Source: Bacteroidales bacterium UBA1180 (GTDB taxonomy: Bacteria; Bacteroidota; Bacteroidia; Bacteroidales; Paludibacteraceae). From it: a DNA stretch of 15,595 bases. Numbering within the stretch: position 1 is the first letter of the stretch; each line of letters begins with the position of its first letter. The stretch spans positions 9,586 to 25,180 of the forward strand of contig DBYS01000021.1 in NCBI GenBank assembly GCA_002310195.1. Reading direction: 5' to 3'. This document shows, piece after piece, positions 1 to 8,800 of the stretch. A model generated the notes under the pieces. That model was not told the DNA's origin and did not search any database. It saw nothing but the letters and a program-made list of their open reading frames with translations. The position numbers were made by a program, and so were the translations under genes.

Positions 1-1941
1 CGTAAGGGTCTGGCCGATACCGCATTGAAGACTGCCGACGCCGGTTATCTGACTCGTCGTCTGGTGGACGTATCGCACGATATGATCATCACCGAGGAGG
101 ACTGCGGTACGCTTCGTGGCCTGGTGGCACGTGCCATCAAGCAGAACGACACCGTTGTAGCTACGCTCTCGCAGCGTATACTCGGCCGTGTAAGTGTGCA
201 CGACATCTTCGATGAGGACGGTGTACTGATCGTTGCTGCCGGCGAAGAGATTCGCGAGGGCGCGTGCGACGCTATCGAGCGTGCCGGTATCGAAGAAGTT
301 GAGATCCGTTCGGTGCTTACCTGCGAAGCCAAGCACGGCTTGTGCGCCAAGTGCTACGGCCGTAACCTGGCTACACGACTCATGGTGCAGAAAGGCGAGG
401 CTGTTGGCGTGATTGCCGCACAGGCTATCGGCGAGCCGGGTACACAGTTGACACTGCGTACCTTCCACTCCGGTGGTCTGGCTGGCGGTGCAACGGCTGA
501 GAGTACATATTCGTTGCCGCACGCAGGCGTTGTGGAAATCGAGGATATACGTACTATCACCACCGAGGCTGGTGACGTGATTGTTGTCAGCCGTCTGAAT
601 GAGCTTCAACTCAAGGACGAAAAGACCGGTGTGGTGCTGACTACCTTCAATATTCCTTACGCTTCGAAGCTCTTCATCGAACCTGGTCAGAAGTACGAAA
701 AGGGTACACTTGTTTGCGAGTGGGATCCGTACAAGGCTTCACTTGTTATTGAGCAGAATGGTACGTTGCGTTATCAGGATGTGATAGAAGGTGTGACTTG
801 CAAGAGTGAGACCGACGAGCAGACCGGTAAGCGTGAGGTAAGCATCACCGATACCAAGGATAAGACCAAGATGCCTACGGCTAACATCGTTGACAAGGAG
901 GGTAATATCATCCGTTCGTACAACTTGCCTGTTAAGGCTGTGCTTGTACACAACGATGGCGAGGAGGTTAAGGTCGGCGACCTGCTGTTCACCAACACCC
1001 GTTCGTTCGGCTCGGCAGGTGATATCACCGGCGGTCTGCCGCGTGTAACGGAGCTCTTCGAGGCACGTAACCCGTCTAACCCGGCAATCGTTGCCGAAAT
1101 CGACGGTGAGATTAGCTTCGGCAAGATCAAACGTGGTCAACGCGAACTGACGATCACCTCCAAACTTGGAGAGACTAAGTCTTACCTCATTCCGCTGTCA
1201 AAGCAGATTCTCGTACAGGAAGGCGACTACGTACGCGCCGGTGTACCTCTGTCGGATGGAGCTATCACTCCTGAGGACATCCTTTCTATCAAGGGACCGA
1301 CGGCTGTACAGGATTATATCGTCAATGAGGCACAGAACGTCTATCGTATGCAGGGCGTAGAAATCAACGACAAGCACTTCGAGATTATTGTTCGCCAGAT
1401 GATGCGCAAGGTGGAGATCATCGATGCCGGTGATACCCGATTCCTGGACAACCAGGTGGTTGACAAGCGCGACTTCATCGAGGAGAACGATCGTATCTGG
1501 GGCAAGAAGGTTGTTGAGAATGCCGGTGACAGTGAGGTGCTCCGCGAGGGACAAATCATCACCGCACGCCGTCTGCACGACGAGAACTCAACGCTCCGCC
1601 GCAAGGATAAGAAGCTTGTCCAGGTTCGCGACGCCAAGAGTGCTACGGCTAAGCAGATCCTGTTAGGTATCACCCGTGCCGCTTTGGGTACGAAGTCGTT
1701 CATCTCGGCTGCATCCTTCCAGGAGACAACCAAGGTGCTCAACGAGTCCGCTATCCAGGGCAAGGTGGATAACCTCGAGGGTATGAAGGAGAACGTGATT
1801 TGCGGTAACCTCATCCCGGCAGGTACAGGTCTGCGCGAGTTCAGCAAGCTGGTGGTTCATAACTCTGCGGAGTATGCCGCCATGCAGGCTGCTCGTCTGG
1901 CACAGGAGTACGATACATCCGCTCCGATGCGTGACTACTAA
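1..1941 (+). CDS. rpoC: DNA-directed RNA polymerase subunit beta' (C-terminal part, 5' end outside window)
   Basis: This is the largest subunit of RNA polymerase, part of the catalytic core for transcription. The reading frame is open from base 1, so the first visible ATG at base 25 is internal and the gene begins upstream. Visible landmarks, in order, are the second zinc-binding site (a lone Cys in EEDCGT, then the C-x6-C-x2-C cluster in CEAKHGLCAKCYG), the trigger-loop region GEPGTQLTLRTFHSGG, the jaw-side segment GLPRVTELFEARNPSNPA, and the conserved end segment with VLNESAIQGKVDNLEG and GNLIPAGTG. The last residues are TSAPMRDY. About 646 codons are present, roughly the last 45 percent of a typical 1400-residue bacterial beta'. 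The frame is intact. In bacteria rpoC usually follows rpoB, which should lie just upstream. A hairpin after the stop probably ends the operon. Confidence 0.98.
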   Translation, partial: RKGLADTALKTADAGYLTRRLVDVSHDMIITEEDCGTLRGLVARAIKQNDTVVATLSQRILGRVSVHDIFDEDGVLIVAAGEEIREGACDAIERAGIEEVEIRSVLTCEAKHGLCAKCYGRNLATRLMVQKGEAVGVIAAQAIGEPGTQLTLRTFHSGGLAGGATAESTYSLPHAGVVEIEDIRTITTEAGDVIVVSRLNELQLKDEKTGVVLTTFNIPYASKLFIEPGQKYEKGTLVCEWDPYKASLVIEQNGTLRYQDVIEGVTCKSETDEQTGKREVSITDTKDKTKMPTANIVDKEGNIIRSYNLPVKAVLVHNDGEEVKVGDLLFTNTRSFGSAGDITGGLPRVTELFEARNPSNPAIVAEIDGEISFGKIKRGQRELTITSKLGETKSYLIPLSKQILVQEGDYVRAGVPLSDGAITPEDILSIKGPTAVQDYIVNEAQNVYRMQGVEINDKHFEIIVRQMMRKVEIIDAGDTRFLDNQVVDKRDFIEENDRIWGKKVVENAGDSEVLREGQIITARRLHDENSTLRRKDKKLVQVRDAKSATAKQILLGITRAALGTKSFISAASFQETTKVLNESAIQGKVDNLEGMKENVICGNLIPAGTGLREFSKLVVHNSAEYAAMQAARLAQEYDTSAPMRDY

Positions 1942-1944
1942 TCC

Positions 1945-1956
1945 AAGCGTACGCTT
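1945..1956. repeat. 12-bp perfect palindrome after rpoC
   Basis: AAGCGTACGCTT equals its own reverse complement and begins four bases after the rpoC stop codon. With no spacer it cannot form a good RNA hairpin, so if it has a role it would be as a DNA site. It could also be chance. Confidence 0.4.
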
Positions 1957-1960
1957 AGAT

Positions 1961-1997
1961 GGTTAAAATGCAGGTCGTCATGGCCTGCATTTTAACC
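1961..1997 (+). terminator. Probable terminator hairpin of the rpoC operon
   Basis: A perfect 14-bp stem (GGTTAAAATGCAGG with CCTGCATTTTAACC) encloses a 9-base loop. The GC-rich core is flanked by an A-run on the left arm and a T-run on the right arm, so the core stem followed by TTTT can act as an intrinsic terminator on either strand. There is no extra T-tract beyond the stem, which makes efficiency uncertain. It separates rpoC from the flippase gene 14 bases further on. Confidence 0.65.
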
Positions 1998-2010
1998 AAT
2001 ATCATTACCC

Positions 2011-3279
2011 ATGACCAATATCTTCCGCTCACCGATGGTTCGCAATGCCGGCAAACTGCTGTCGGCCAATGTCATCGCCCAGGCGATAGGCATCCTTGTC
2101 TATCCGCTGCTGACGCGTATGTACGCGCCGGAAGATTTTGCGTTACTCAGTTTGTTTACCAGCATCGCCGGTGTGCTGGTGCTTGTTGCTACGGCGGAGT
2201 ACCAGTATGCCATCGTCTTGCCCAAATCGGATGAGCATGCACGTGCGCTGGCGCATGTGTGTGTCCTGCTGTTGCTGGCTATGACGGCACTGATCTGTCT
2301 GTCATTGCCTTTCGCCGCACCGATTGCTGCAATGTTCAAAGCGCCGGCGTTGGCAACGTACTGGTGGATGATGCCGCTGTCGGTGTTGGGGCTTGGCTTG
2401 TGGAATATACTCAACTATTGGTATATCCGCCGCAGGGCATTCACCCGCGCCAGCGGTTATCAGATCACGCAGAGCGTATTCTCTGCATCGGGTAAGATCG
2501 GTCTGGGTGCTTTAGGATGGCTGCAGGGAGGAATGATCGCAGCTACGGTCTTTGCTCCGCTGTTGTCGTTGCTCATCAACGGTGCGTTGGCGTGGCGCAA
2601 GTATCTTAGTGAGTTGCTGCATCCTTGCCGCTGCGACATGCGGTTTGTGGCGCGCGAATATGCCAATTTCCCTAAGTTCAACTTGCCTCGTGCGTTGGTC
2701 AACTCCGTAGGATTGGCTTTGCCTGTGTGGCTCTTGACGCCGCATTTCGGTTTGGCGGAGGTCGGTCAGTTGTCGTTGGCTATGATGGCGGCATTCGTTC
2801 CGCTGAACATCATCGCTCGCGCATGTTACCAGGTGCTCTATCAGCGTGTGGCGGAGTTGGTGCAGCGCCGTCAGTCTATCGCACGCGTTCTATGGCGTTT
2901 CAGCCTGTGGATGGCAGTCGCTTTTCTTATTGGTTTGACGGCGGTATATATCTTTGTTCCCCAACTTGTTACGTTCATCTTCGGTGCCGAATGGCTCGAA
3001 GCGGCTGATATCATTCGTGCGCTGTATCCGTATATAGTACTTACGCCTATTTGTGGCTCCGTATGCTTCCTGTCCGACGTGTTTGCCAAGCAAAAAACCG
3101 CTCTCTGGATGGAGACCGGTTATGTGGCTGCCTTGGCGCTTGCGTTGCTTGTAGGCATTCATACCAATGATTTCATCCGCACCGTTGCGCTCTTTGCATG
3201 GGTGCGTTGTGCGTACCTTGCTGCTCAGCTGTTGTGGTATGTCGCTCTTTCGCGGAATTATAACCGCACGCTTTCGTAA
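2011..3279 (+). CDS. Polysaccharide flippase (Wzx/MOP family membrane protein)
   Basis: The predicted role is to move lipid-linked oligosaccharide units across the inner membrane for O-antigen, capsule or exopolysaccharide assembly. The 422-residue protein is hydrophobic throughout, with about 12 potential membrane segments, for example near residues 25-45 and 80-100 and in pairs toward the C-terminus. The N-terminus (short polar start, then VRNAGKLLSANVIAQAIGIL with LLTRMYAPEDF) is typical of polysaccharide biosynthesis exporters, which are usually 400-500 residues. The start at 2011 was chosen because it keeps this conserved N-terminus. An in-frame ATG at 2035 is possible. No Shine-Dalgarno site is seen, as is common in Bacteroidota. 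I found no TAnnTTTG box in the short gap after rpoC, so its promoter is unclear; read-through from rpoC is one option. Its 3' end overlaps the convergent glycosyltransferase gene by 22 bp. Substrate cannot be told from sequence. Confidence 0.88.
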   Translation: MTNIFRSPMVRNAGKLLSANVIAQAIGILVYPLLTRMYAPEDFALLSLFTSIAGVLVLVATAEYQYAIVLPKSDEHARALAHVCVLLLLAMTALICLSLPFAAPIAAMFKAPALATYWWMMPLSVLGLGLWNILNYWYIRRRAFTRASGYQITQSVFSASGKIGLGALGWLQGGMIAATVFAPLLSLLINGALAWRKYLSELLHPCRCDMRFVAREYANFPKFNLPRALVNSVGLALPVWLLTPHFGLAEVGQLSLAMMAAFVPLNIIARACYQVLYQRVAELVQRRQSIARVLWRFSLWMAVAFLIGLTAVYIFVPQLVTFIFGAEWLEAADIIRALYPYIVLTPICGSVCFLSDVFAKQKTALWMETGYVAALALALLVGIHTNDFIRTVALFAWVRCAYLAAQLLWYVALSRNYNRTLS

Positions 3280-4310
3280 ATCTGTTTGAGTTCTGCGCCT
3301 ACCGAGGCAAACGAATACTGCAATCCCGCCTTGCGAATAGCATCGCGGTCGTAGCCGTTGTAGTGGTCAAGCATGGCATTCATCGCTTGCGCCAGTTCCT
3401 CGTCATTTCCCGGACTGACAAGCATTCCGTTTGTCTCGTTCACCATCTCGGGTATGCCGCCTACGCGTGTGGCAATGATCGGTACGCCTTTGGCGAGACT
3501 CTCGGATAGTACAACCGGCGCATTCTCGTAGTTCGACGGCAGAACGAATGCATCCGCCTTATCAAACTCATCGGACACCTGCTGTGGCGTCAGTTCGCCT
3601 GTCCAGCGAAGTAAGCCGTCGGGAATATTCAATCCGTCTGCGTATGCACGAACATCCTGATAATCAATGCCTGTGCCTACCAGCACAAGTTGCCAGTCTT
3701 GGCGTTGTTCTGACAGTATCTTTGCTGCCCGAAGCAGACCTTTCACGTTCTTTGCCCGCTCGTCAAAGCATGACACATGCAGCAGTGTCTTTTTTTGTGT
3801 TGCCGTGATATCGTGATGTCGTGAAGTCCTACTCTCGTAGAAGAACTCGTCCACCACATTGTTGATCTTCCGGCAGCTGTTGTTCTCCAGTCCGCAGGCC
3901 TTCATTGCTTCTGCCAGTCGGTTGCTCACGCATAGCAGCATACTTGCTTGCCGAACGATCTTTGCGTATAGCCGCCGCTTGGCTGCCGGCATCTGCATGT
4001 ACATCCCGTTTTCGGGCAGATAACCGCTCCAGTGCTCAACGATGATGTACGGTATGCCGTACTTCCGCCATAGCCGGTAGGCCAGCACGCCTTGCTTTTG
4101 CACAACATTCAGTTGTACTACGTCCGGCAGACCCCATTCGCGCTTCAGTGTCCGCCACTGACGCCAAGTGTCTGCCCAGCCTTGCGAATAGATGACGCGC
4201 ACATCCACACCTTGTGCCCGCACAGCCTCCACATGTTTCTGCACGAACAATCCAGCCATTGCGTCCCGCTCCGACGGATACCACGGTGTAAGATATAGCA
4301 CTTTCATCAT
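3258..4310 (-). CDS. Glycosyltransferase, GT4 family (GT-B fold)
   Basis: It probably transfers a sugar from a nucleotide-sugar donor to a lipid-linked or polysaccharide acceptor at the cytoplasmic face of the inner membrane. The N-terminal half starts with KVLYLTPWYPSERDAMAGLF, the usual GT4 opening with a beta strand and a glycine loop, and has EHWSGYLP near residue 92. The C-terminal half carries the donor-binding part: LLHVSCFDERAKNVKGL, LVLVGTG, and the E-x7-E motif in NYENAPVVLSES (Glu262 and Glu270) followed by GVPIIATRVGGIPE. At about 350 residues it has normal length for the family. The longest open frame begins at a TTG (4313); two tandem ATGs follow at 4310 and 4307, and I prefer an ATG start. 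It lies 11 bases after the stop of the acyltransferase gene, so the two are almost certainly cotranscribed. The stop lies inside the convergent flippase gene. Acceptor and sugar are unknown. Confidence 0.93.
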   Translation of the reverse strand: MMKVLYLTPWYPSERDAMAGLFVQKHVEAVRAQGVDVRVIYSQGWADTWRQWRTLKREWGLPDVVQLNVVQKQGVLAYRLWRKYGIPYIIVEHWSGYLPENGMYMQMPAAKRRLYAKIVRQASMLLCVSNRLAEAMKACGLENNSCRKINNVVDEFFYESRTSRHHDITATQKKTLLHVSCFDERAKNVKGLLRAAKILSEQRQDWQLVLVGTGIDYQDVRAYADGLNIPDGLLRWTGELTPQQVSDEFDKADAFVLPSNYENAPVVLSESLAKGVPIIATRVGGIPEMVNETNGMLVSPGNDEELAQAMNAMLDHYNGYDRDAIRKAGLQYSFASVGAELKQIYESVRL

Positions 4311-4321
4311 CAATAGTTTAC

Positions 4322-5323
4322 CTAAAAGTTCCTCTTCGCTTTCCAGTCATTTGCTGCCAGCAGCAGTGCGAACGATGGGAGATATAACTTCTTCACACTT
4401 TGATAGTTAACGGCTTTCGATCCGAACTGGCGGTAATGGTTTGCAATGCCCTCGTCATCATTGCCGCCTTCGAAGTCAAACTGCAATCCTTTCTCTTTCG
4501 CCAGGCGGATCGCCTCATCTGCCAACCGCGCTGAAGCACCGGTCTTTGCTGCCGATGGCAGATATGCGGGAATCAGATAGTACAGATATTGCTTGTCCCA
4601 CACTACGAATGCTGCCGCCAACGTCTGACTGTTGCCTGCTGCCGGCTGATCGCCATTGCTTACTCGAATGAACGCGCATTGCTCCACGCGGCGCGCTTTG
4701 CGCTCAAGCACCAGCAGGAACTCACGCGAGTAGGACAGTTTCTTTCCCCGCTCGTCCATGCACGCCGTGTGGAAGCGGTAGAACTCCTCCGCCGTCATGT
4801 CGTAATCGACACTCAGTCCTTCGGCTCGTTCGATTTGGCGTTTCTTATTCTTTGAGAATCCCTCTTCCGGAGTGTCTGTATCTGTCAGGTTGTCAATGCG
4901 ATATGTCACGCGCTCCTCGACTTGCATCCGTTGTTTGGCAAGCCAATGCGGCATAGGGTTGCCTACAGGGAATTTCTGGTAGTAATAGGCGATACGCATC
5001 TCCCGCAACTGCTTGGCTATCAGCTTCGCGAGCTTCTCTTGCAGCTTGGGCGATTCTTGCAGTTCCTGGCTAAGCCATATACCTCCGTACATGGTCATTT
5101 GGGGCATTATGATGAACTTGTACCACAGTCGTTTGCGCAGCAGATACGGCATAGCCGCTACTATCTTATCGTCTGATTGCTGACCGCTGATTTCTGATCG
5201 CCTAACCAGTATCACATCCCATTCCTTGCCGGCGCATACGGCTTCCAGCCACCACGGTTGCATCATCACCGGCATTTCCGGATGCTGCTTGCAGAACGCT
5301 GCATATTCCTCTTTGTTTGTCAT
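4322..5323 (-). CDS. FemAB/BioF2-like GNAT-fold acyltransferase
   Basis: This 333-residue cytoplasmic protein resembles the acetyltransferase family related to FemAB and BioF2 (GNAT fold), often found in Bacteroidota polysaccharide loci. Recognisable parts are an N-terminal aromatic stretch (MMQPWWLEAVC), a basic segment SKNKKRQIERAEG near residue 157 that matches the usual lysine/arginine helix of the family, a central strand region ending in LYYLIPAYLP, and the C-terminal FDFEGGNDDEGI followed by HYRQFGSKAVNY, the family's conserved glycine-rich and aromatic ending. Family members transfer amino acids or acyl groups to peptidoglycan or sugars; which reaction applies here cannot be decided. 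The start is an ATG with a plausible N-terminus. It is the first gene of a two-gene operon with the glycosyltransferase, preceded by a structured leader and a clear promoter. No truncation is seen. Confidence 0.82.
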   Translation of the reverse strand: MTNKEEYAAFCKQHPEMPVMMQPWWLEAVCAGKEWDVILVRRSEISGQQSDDKIVAAMPYLLRKRLWYKFIIMPQMTMYGGIWLSQELQESPKLQEKLAKLIAKQLREMRIAYYYQKFPVGNPMPHWLAKQRMQVEERVTYRIDNLTDTDTPEEGFSKNKKRQIERAEGLSVDYDMTAEEFYRFHTACMDERGKKLSYSREFLLVLERKARRVEQCAFIRVSNGDQPAAGNSQTLAAAFVVWDKQYLYYLIPAYLPSAAKTGASARLADEAIRLAKEKGLQFDFEGGNDDEGIANHYRQFGSKAVNYQSVKKLYLPSFALLLAANDWKAKRNF

Positions 5324-5456
5324 GTTCTTAGACTTGTTTGTTGATATATGGGGTCCCCGACGTAACCATAGGTTGCGGTGGGGAGAGCGGAGGCATCGGT
5401 CGCTTTAATGAGCGCGTAGCGGTCAGTCCGTGCGATCCGATTGCCGAACGCGAGTG
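5324..5456 (-). promoter_or_regulatory. GC-rich, potentially structured 5' leader of the acyltransferase-glycosyltransferase operon
   Basis: About 130 bases lie between the -7 box and the ATG. They are clearly richer in G and C than the AT-rich promoter next to them. Read as RNA from the - strand, GGCAATCGG (5445-5437) can pair with CCGATGCC (5399-5392) with one bulged A. Downstream, CCCC/GGGG (5383-5380 with 5358-5355) closes a hairpin with further CG/CG and AACC/GGTT pairs around a 3-base loop. The last 30 bases before the start codon are A-rich and look unstructured. I do not recognise it as a known riboswitch. A frame running through it is open but has no start codon downstream of the promoter and ends in an ATGA overlap with the gene, so I treat the leader as non-coding. 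Confidence 0.5.
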
Positions 5457-5488
5457 CAAAGATACAAAAAATATTTGACATTTGCAAA
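5457..5488 (-). promoter_or_regulatory. Bacteroidota-type promoter for the acyltransferase-glycosyltransferase operon
   Basis: On the - strand the -7 box TATCTTTG (5464-5457) matches TAnnTTTG exactly, and a -33 TTTG (5488-5485) lies 20 bases upstream. This is the layout used by the primary sigma factor of Bacteroidota. Transcription should begin near 5450. The -33 element lies inside an inverted repeat. Confidence 0.8.
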
Positions 5489-5493
5489 TATTT
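5469..5493. repeat. 9-7-9 inverted repeat overlapping the -33 element (operator candidate)
   Basis: AAATATTTG and CAAATATTT are exact reverse complements separated by seven bases. The right arm covers the -33 TTTG of the - strand promoter and the rest fills its spacer, a position typical of repressor sites. No regulator gene is adjacent, so the ligand is unknown. Confidence 0.5.
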
Positions 5494-5579
5494 CAGCAAA
5501 TTTTTGCTTACACAGTACACAGACAGTGCAGTGGAGTAGCGTGATGATTGTGAGGTTGTTGGATAAATCGTGTACAAAT

Positions 5580-5622
5580 CACCTACTAATTACCTACTGA
5601 CCACCTACTAATCACCTACTAC
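5580..5622. repeat. Four 11-bp direct repeats (cACCTACTaat type)
   Basis: Four tandem copies of an 11-base unit, each containing ACCTACT, run without gaps: CACCTACTAAT, TACCTACTGAC, CACCTACTAAT, CACCTACTAC. Copies one and three are identical. The period is close to one turn of the DNA helix, so a protein could bind all copies on one face. The array lies between the two divergent promoters, about 90 bases upstream of the - strand promoter and 160 upstream of the + strand promoter. Confidence 0.7.
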
Positions 5623-5737
5623 AACATCAATACTGTATCGATGATGGGTGAATAATGGTAGAACAAGTATCCCTAAGTAAAATCAGTGACACTATTGCCA
5701 TGCATTTGCTTGAAATTATAGCAATTTGTCAGAAGAA

Positions 5738-5811
5738 ATGAAAAAAAATGCACTTTTTATGAAAAAAAATACTTGAACTCTTGCATATATCAATTTTTTT
5801 TCGTACCTTTG
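5738..5811 (+). promoter_or_regulatory. Promoter of the secreted-protein gene block, with phased A-tracts
   Basis: TACCTTTG (5804-5811) is an exact TAnnTTTG -7 box. A -33 TTGC (5781-5784) lies 19 bases upstream. Transcription should start near 5818, leaving an untranslated leader of about 40 bases before the ATG at 5859. Upstream is a repeated ATGAAAAAAAAT (5738 and 5759), and a T8 run fills the spacer. The tract centres are spaced 21 and 32 bases apart, close to two and three helical turns, which suggests intrinsic bending. Confidence 0.75.
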
Positions 5812-5858
5812 CGTGCTTAATCAATGGATTGTGTATATATGGTTAACAGTGATATTAT

Positions 5859-8800
5859 ATGCGTATTATTCGTGACATACAGACCTTACTTGCTACCGTA
5901 ATTCTTACGGCGGTGTTCGCCGTGCCTGCCACTCTTCCCGTTTATGCGCAGGAAATCACTGATTTTGAAGTAGTTGTCGAGGAAGTTGAGGCTCTCGCAG
6001 CCGATACCCTGATAGCTGATGATGGCGTGATAGAAGAGTACGTTGAGCCTGATCCCGAATGGTACGTTGCTCCTATCGAGCCCGTTGTATATGAAGCCGC
6101 TCCGCGCCGCGCCACGGCTGCGGCAAGCTGCCCGACAGACTCCGTCTGCACGTACGACATCGACGGCAATCTGGCCGATGTGTCCTGCTTCGATTATGAT
6201 GAAGCCGGCCGTACGATCCGTACTACCGTTTGGACTTACACCAATGGCCAGCGTGTCGGCAAATCCAAGGAAGAGAAAGCCTTTGATAACAATGGCACGG
6301 AGATCATGACCTCTACCTACACTTGGGATAATAACACCAACAACTGGGCAGGAACCGAGAAGACTGAACATGTGTTCGTGTCCGGCAAGGAAACAGAGCG
6401 TACCATCTATACATGGCTCAATAACGATTGGGTTGCCAATACCCGCTATACTTACGCTTACGATAATGCCGGCCGTGAGGTAGAGTATATTACTCTTACC
6501 CGTGACGCCAATACGAACCAACTGGTGAACTCCAACAAGCGTGTCCGTGAGTACAATGCTGCCGGCAAGAAGATTCTGGAAGAGCAATACACCGGCTATG
6601 TCAACGAAGCTTGGGTGGGCTCCAGCAAAGAGCTCTGGGAGTTCAATGGCCCGTCAAGCAAGCAGACCCTTCACGAGAAGTATGGTTGGGCTAATAGCGC
6701 TTGGGCCATCTCTCTGCAGGAGAACAACGGCTATGATGCAGCCGGCAATACTACTTTGGTAGAGAACTACTCAATCACAAGCGGTGTTTGGAAAGGAACC
6801 AAGAAGGAAGAGTCTGTATATAATTCCGCTAAGAAGAAAACGAGTTATATCGTCTATAAATGGTCGAATAGTGCTTGGGTTGGCAACACAAAGGAGATTT
6901 GGGAGTTCAATGGTCCGTCGAGCAAGCAGACACTGCATGAGAAATATAGCTGGTCCAATAGCGATTGGGCTATTACCTTACAGGAGATTTTAGGTTATGA
7001 TGCCGCCGGCAATAACGACTTGATTGAGAACTACTCCTTCGCCAATGGCGTGAAGACCGGCACGAAGAAGGAGGAATACACTTTCAATTCCGCCAAGAAG
7101 AAAACACTTACCGTCAAATATATATGGTCAAACAATGATTGGGTATATAGCGGTAAGATTGTAGCCGGTTATGACGCAGCAGGCAATAGCACCGAATCGG
7201 CCAGTTACAACTGGGTGAACGGAGCATGGCAGGGCGCCGGAACACGTACGCTCACTACGTACAACAGCAGCAAGAAAGTAACAGAGAAGATTACGCAAAC
7301 CTGGTCAACAGATTTGAATGATTGGCTCAATAAAACGCGTGCTACTACTGATTACGATGGCGCTAAGACCATACAATCAGCGACATATACATGGCAGAAC
7401 AATGCGTGGGTAGGTACGTCTCGTAGCGATTACAGCTACAATGCTGCCGGCCTGAACGATACAATCAAGACATATACCGACGATGGTACAGGTTGGATTT
7501 ATTCCAAGCGTACTATCAATACCTTCAATGCGAAGGGGGAAAACATCATGACCCACATCTCTACCTGGAATGGTGAGCATTGGGTACTCTCATCTATGAC
7601 TCGCACTGATGAGGAATATGACGCCGCCGGACATCAGACGCTTTATGCAACATGGAAATGTGGTAGTGACTCGGTGTGGATTGGTTTGCGAAAAGATGTC
7701 ACAGAGTATAATGCTGCTGGAGAAATTATTTATTCGGCTCATTATGAGGCGTGGGCTAATGGCGATTGGGTGCCGTCTTATAAGATAGAAACTACTTATG
7801 ACGAGGCAGGTCATGTTATACTTGATCAGCGTATGGATTGGATAAGCAATGCGTGGCAAGGGCACTATCGTTATGAGTATGTTTATGATAATGAAGGGAG
7901 AAAAGTATCATCAGCTTTATACAATAGTTGGAACACATCTACAAATAGTTGGATTGGGACGGTTAAAACGGAAACTACATATGATGCTCTTGGGCAGACC
8001 TCGTCCCTGTTGAATTATACATGGTCAAACAATGCCTGGGCTGTGCTGAATAAAACGCTATTTACGTATGATGCTGCAGGCAATGTAATAGACCAGGTGG
8101 TGCAGAATTACTCGAACGGTGAATGGGTGAATGTAACTCGTTATGAGAAAGAGTATAAAGGCAGTCAGTTAATCAAGTCTAATGATTACACGTGGATGAA
8201 CAATGCTTGGCAGTTCACGCGTCGTAGTGAGAAAACGTATGACAATGATGCTGAGGCCAAGCTCCGTCGTGAAATAGCAGGAACATGGAGCAATGGTGTA
8301 GTGCAATCGTTTACTGATAACCGCTACTTCTACAATTGTGATCCGCATGCATACACCATCACTTTCGCAAACTATGACGGCACTGTTCTGTCATCCACGC
8401 AAGTAGCACAAGGTGAGACACCTGCTTACAATGGTGCAACGCCTACCAAGCCCGCGACGGCGCAATATACTTATACGTTCAATGGCTGGGATAAGGATGT
8501 AGTAGCAGCCTCCGCCAATGCAACATATACTGCGACATTCATGGAGACGCTGAATAAGTACACCATCACGTTCAAGAACGGTGATGAAGTGCTTCAAACT
8601 GGCGAAGAAGAATATGGAACAATCCCGACTTATTCCGGTCAAACACCTACTAAAGCATCTGATGCACAATTTACATACACGTTTGATGGTTGGGATAATG
8701 AGGTTGTAGCCGTGACCGGTGCTGCTACCTATGTTGCTACCTTCAAATCTACGTTGAACAAGTACACCATCACGTTCAAGAACGGTGACGAAGTGCTTCA

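Noticed and set aside
5320..5577. 85-codon open frame on the - strand ending in an ATGA overlap with the acyltransferase gene
   Set aside because: Its start lies upstream of the promoter at 5457-5488, and no start codon occurs in the frame after the predicted transcription start. The open frame is better explained by a GC-rich structured leader.
5580..5622. CRISPR array
   Set aside because: The repeats are only 11 bases with no spacers, and no cas genes are present.
5738..5776. 12-codon frame starting MKKNALFMKK before the main promoter
   Set aside because: It lies upstream of and partly overlaps the promoter, and arises from the A-tracts.
5886..6587. 233-codon open frame on the - strand
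   Set aside because: Antisense to the signal-peptide and repeat region of the large secreted protein; no homology recognised.
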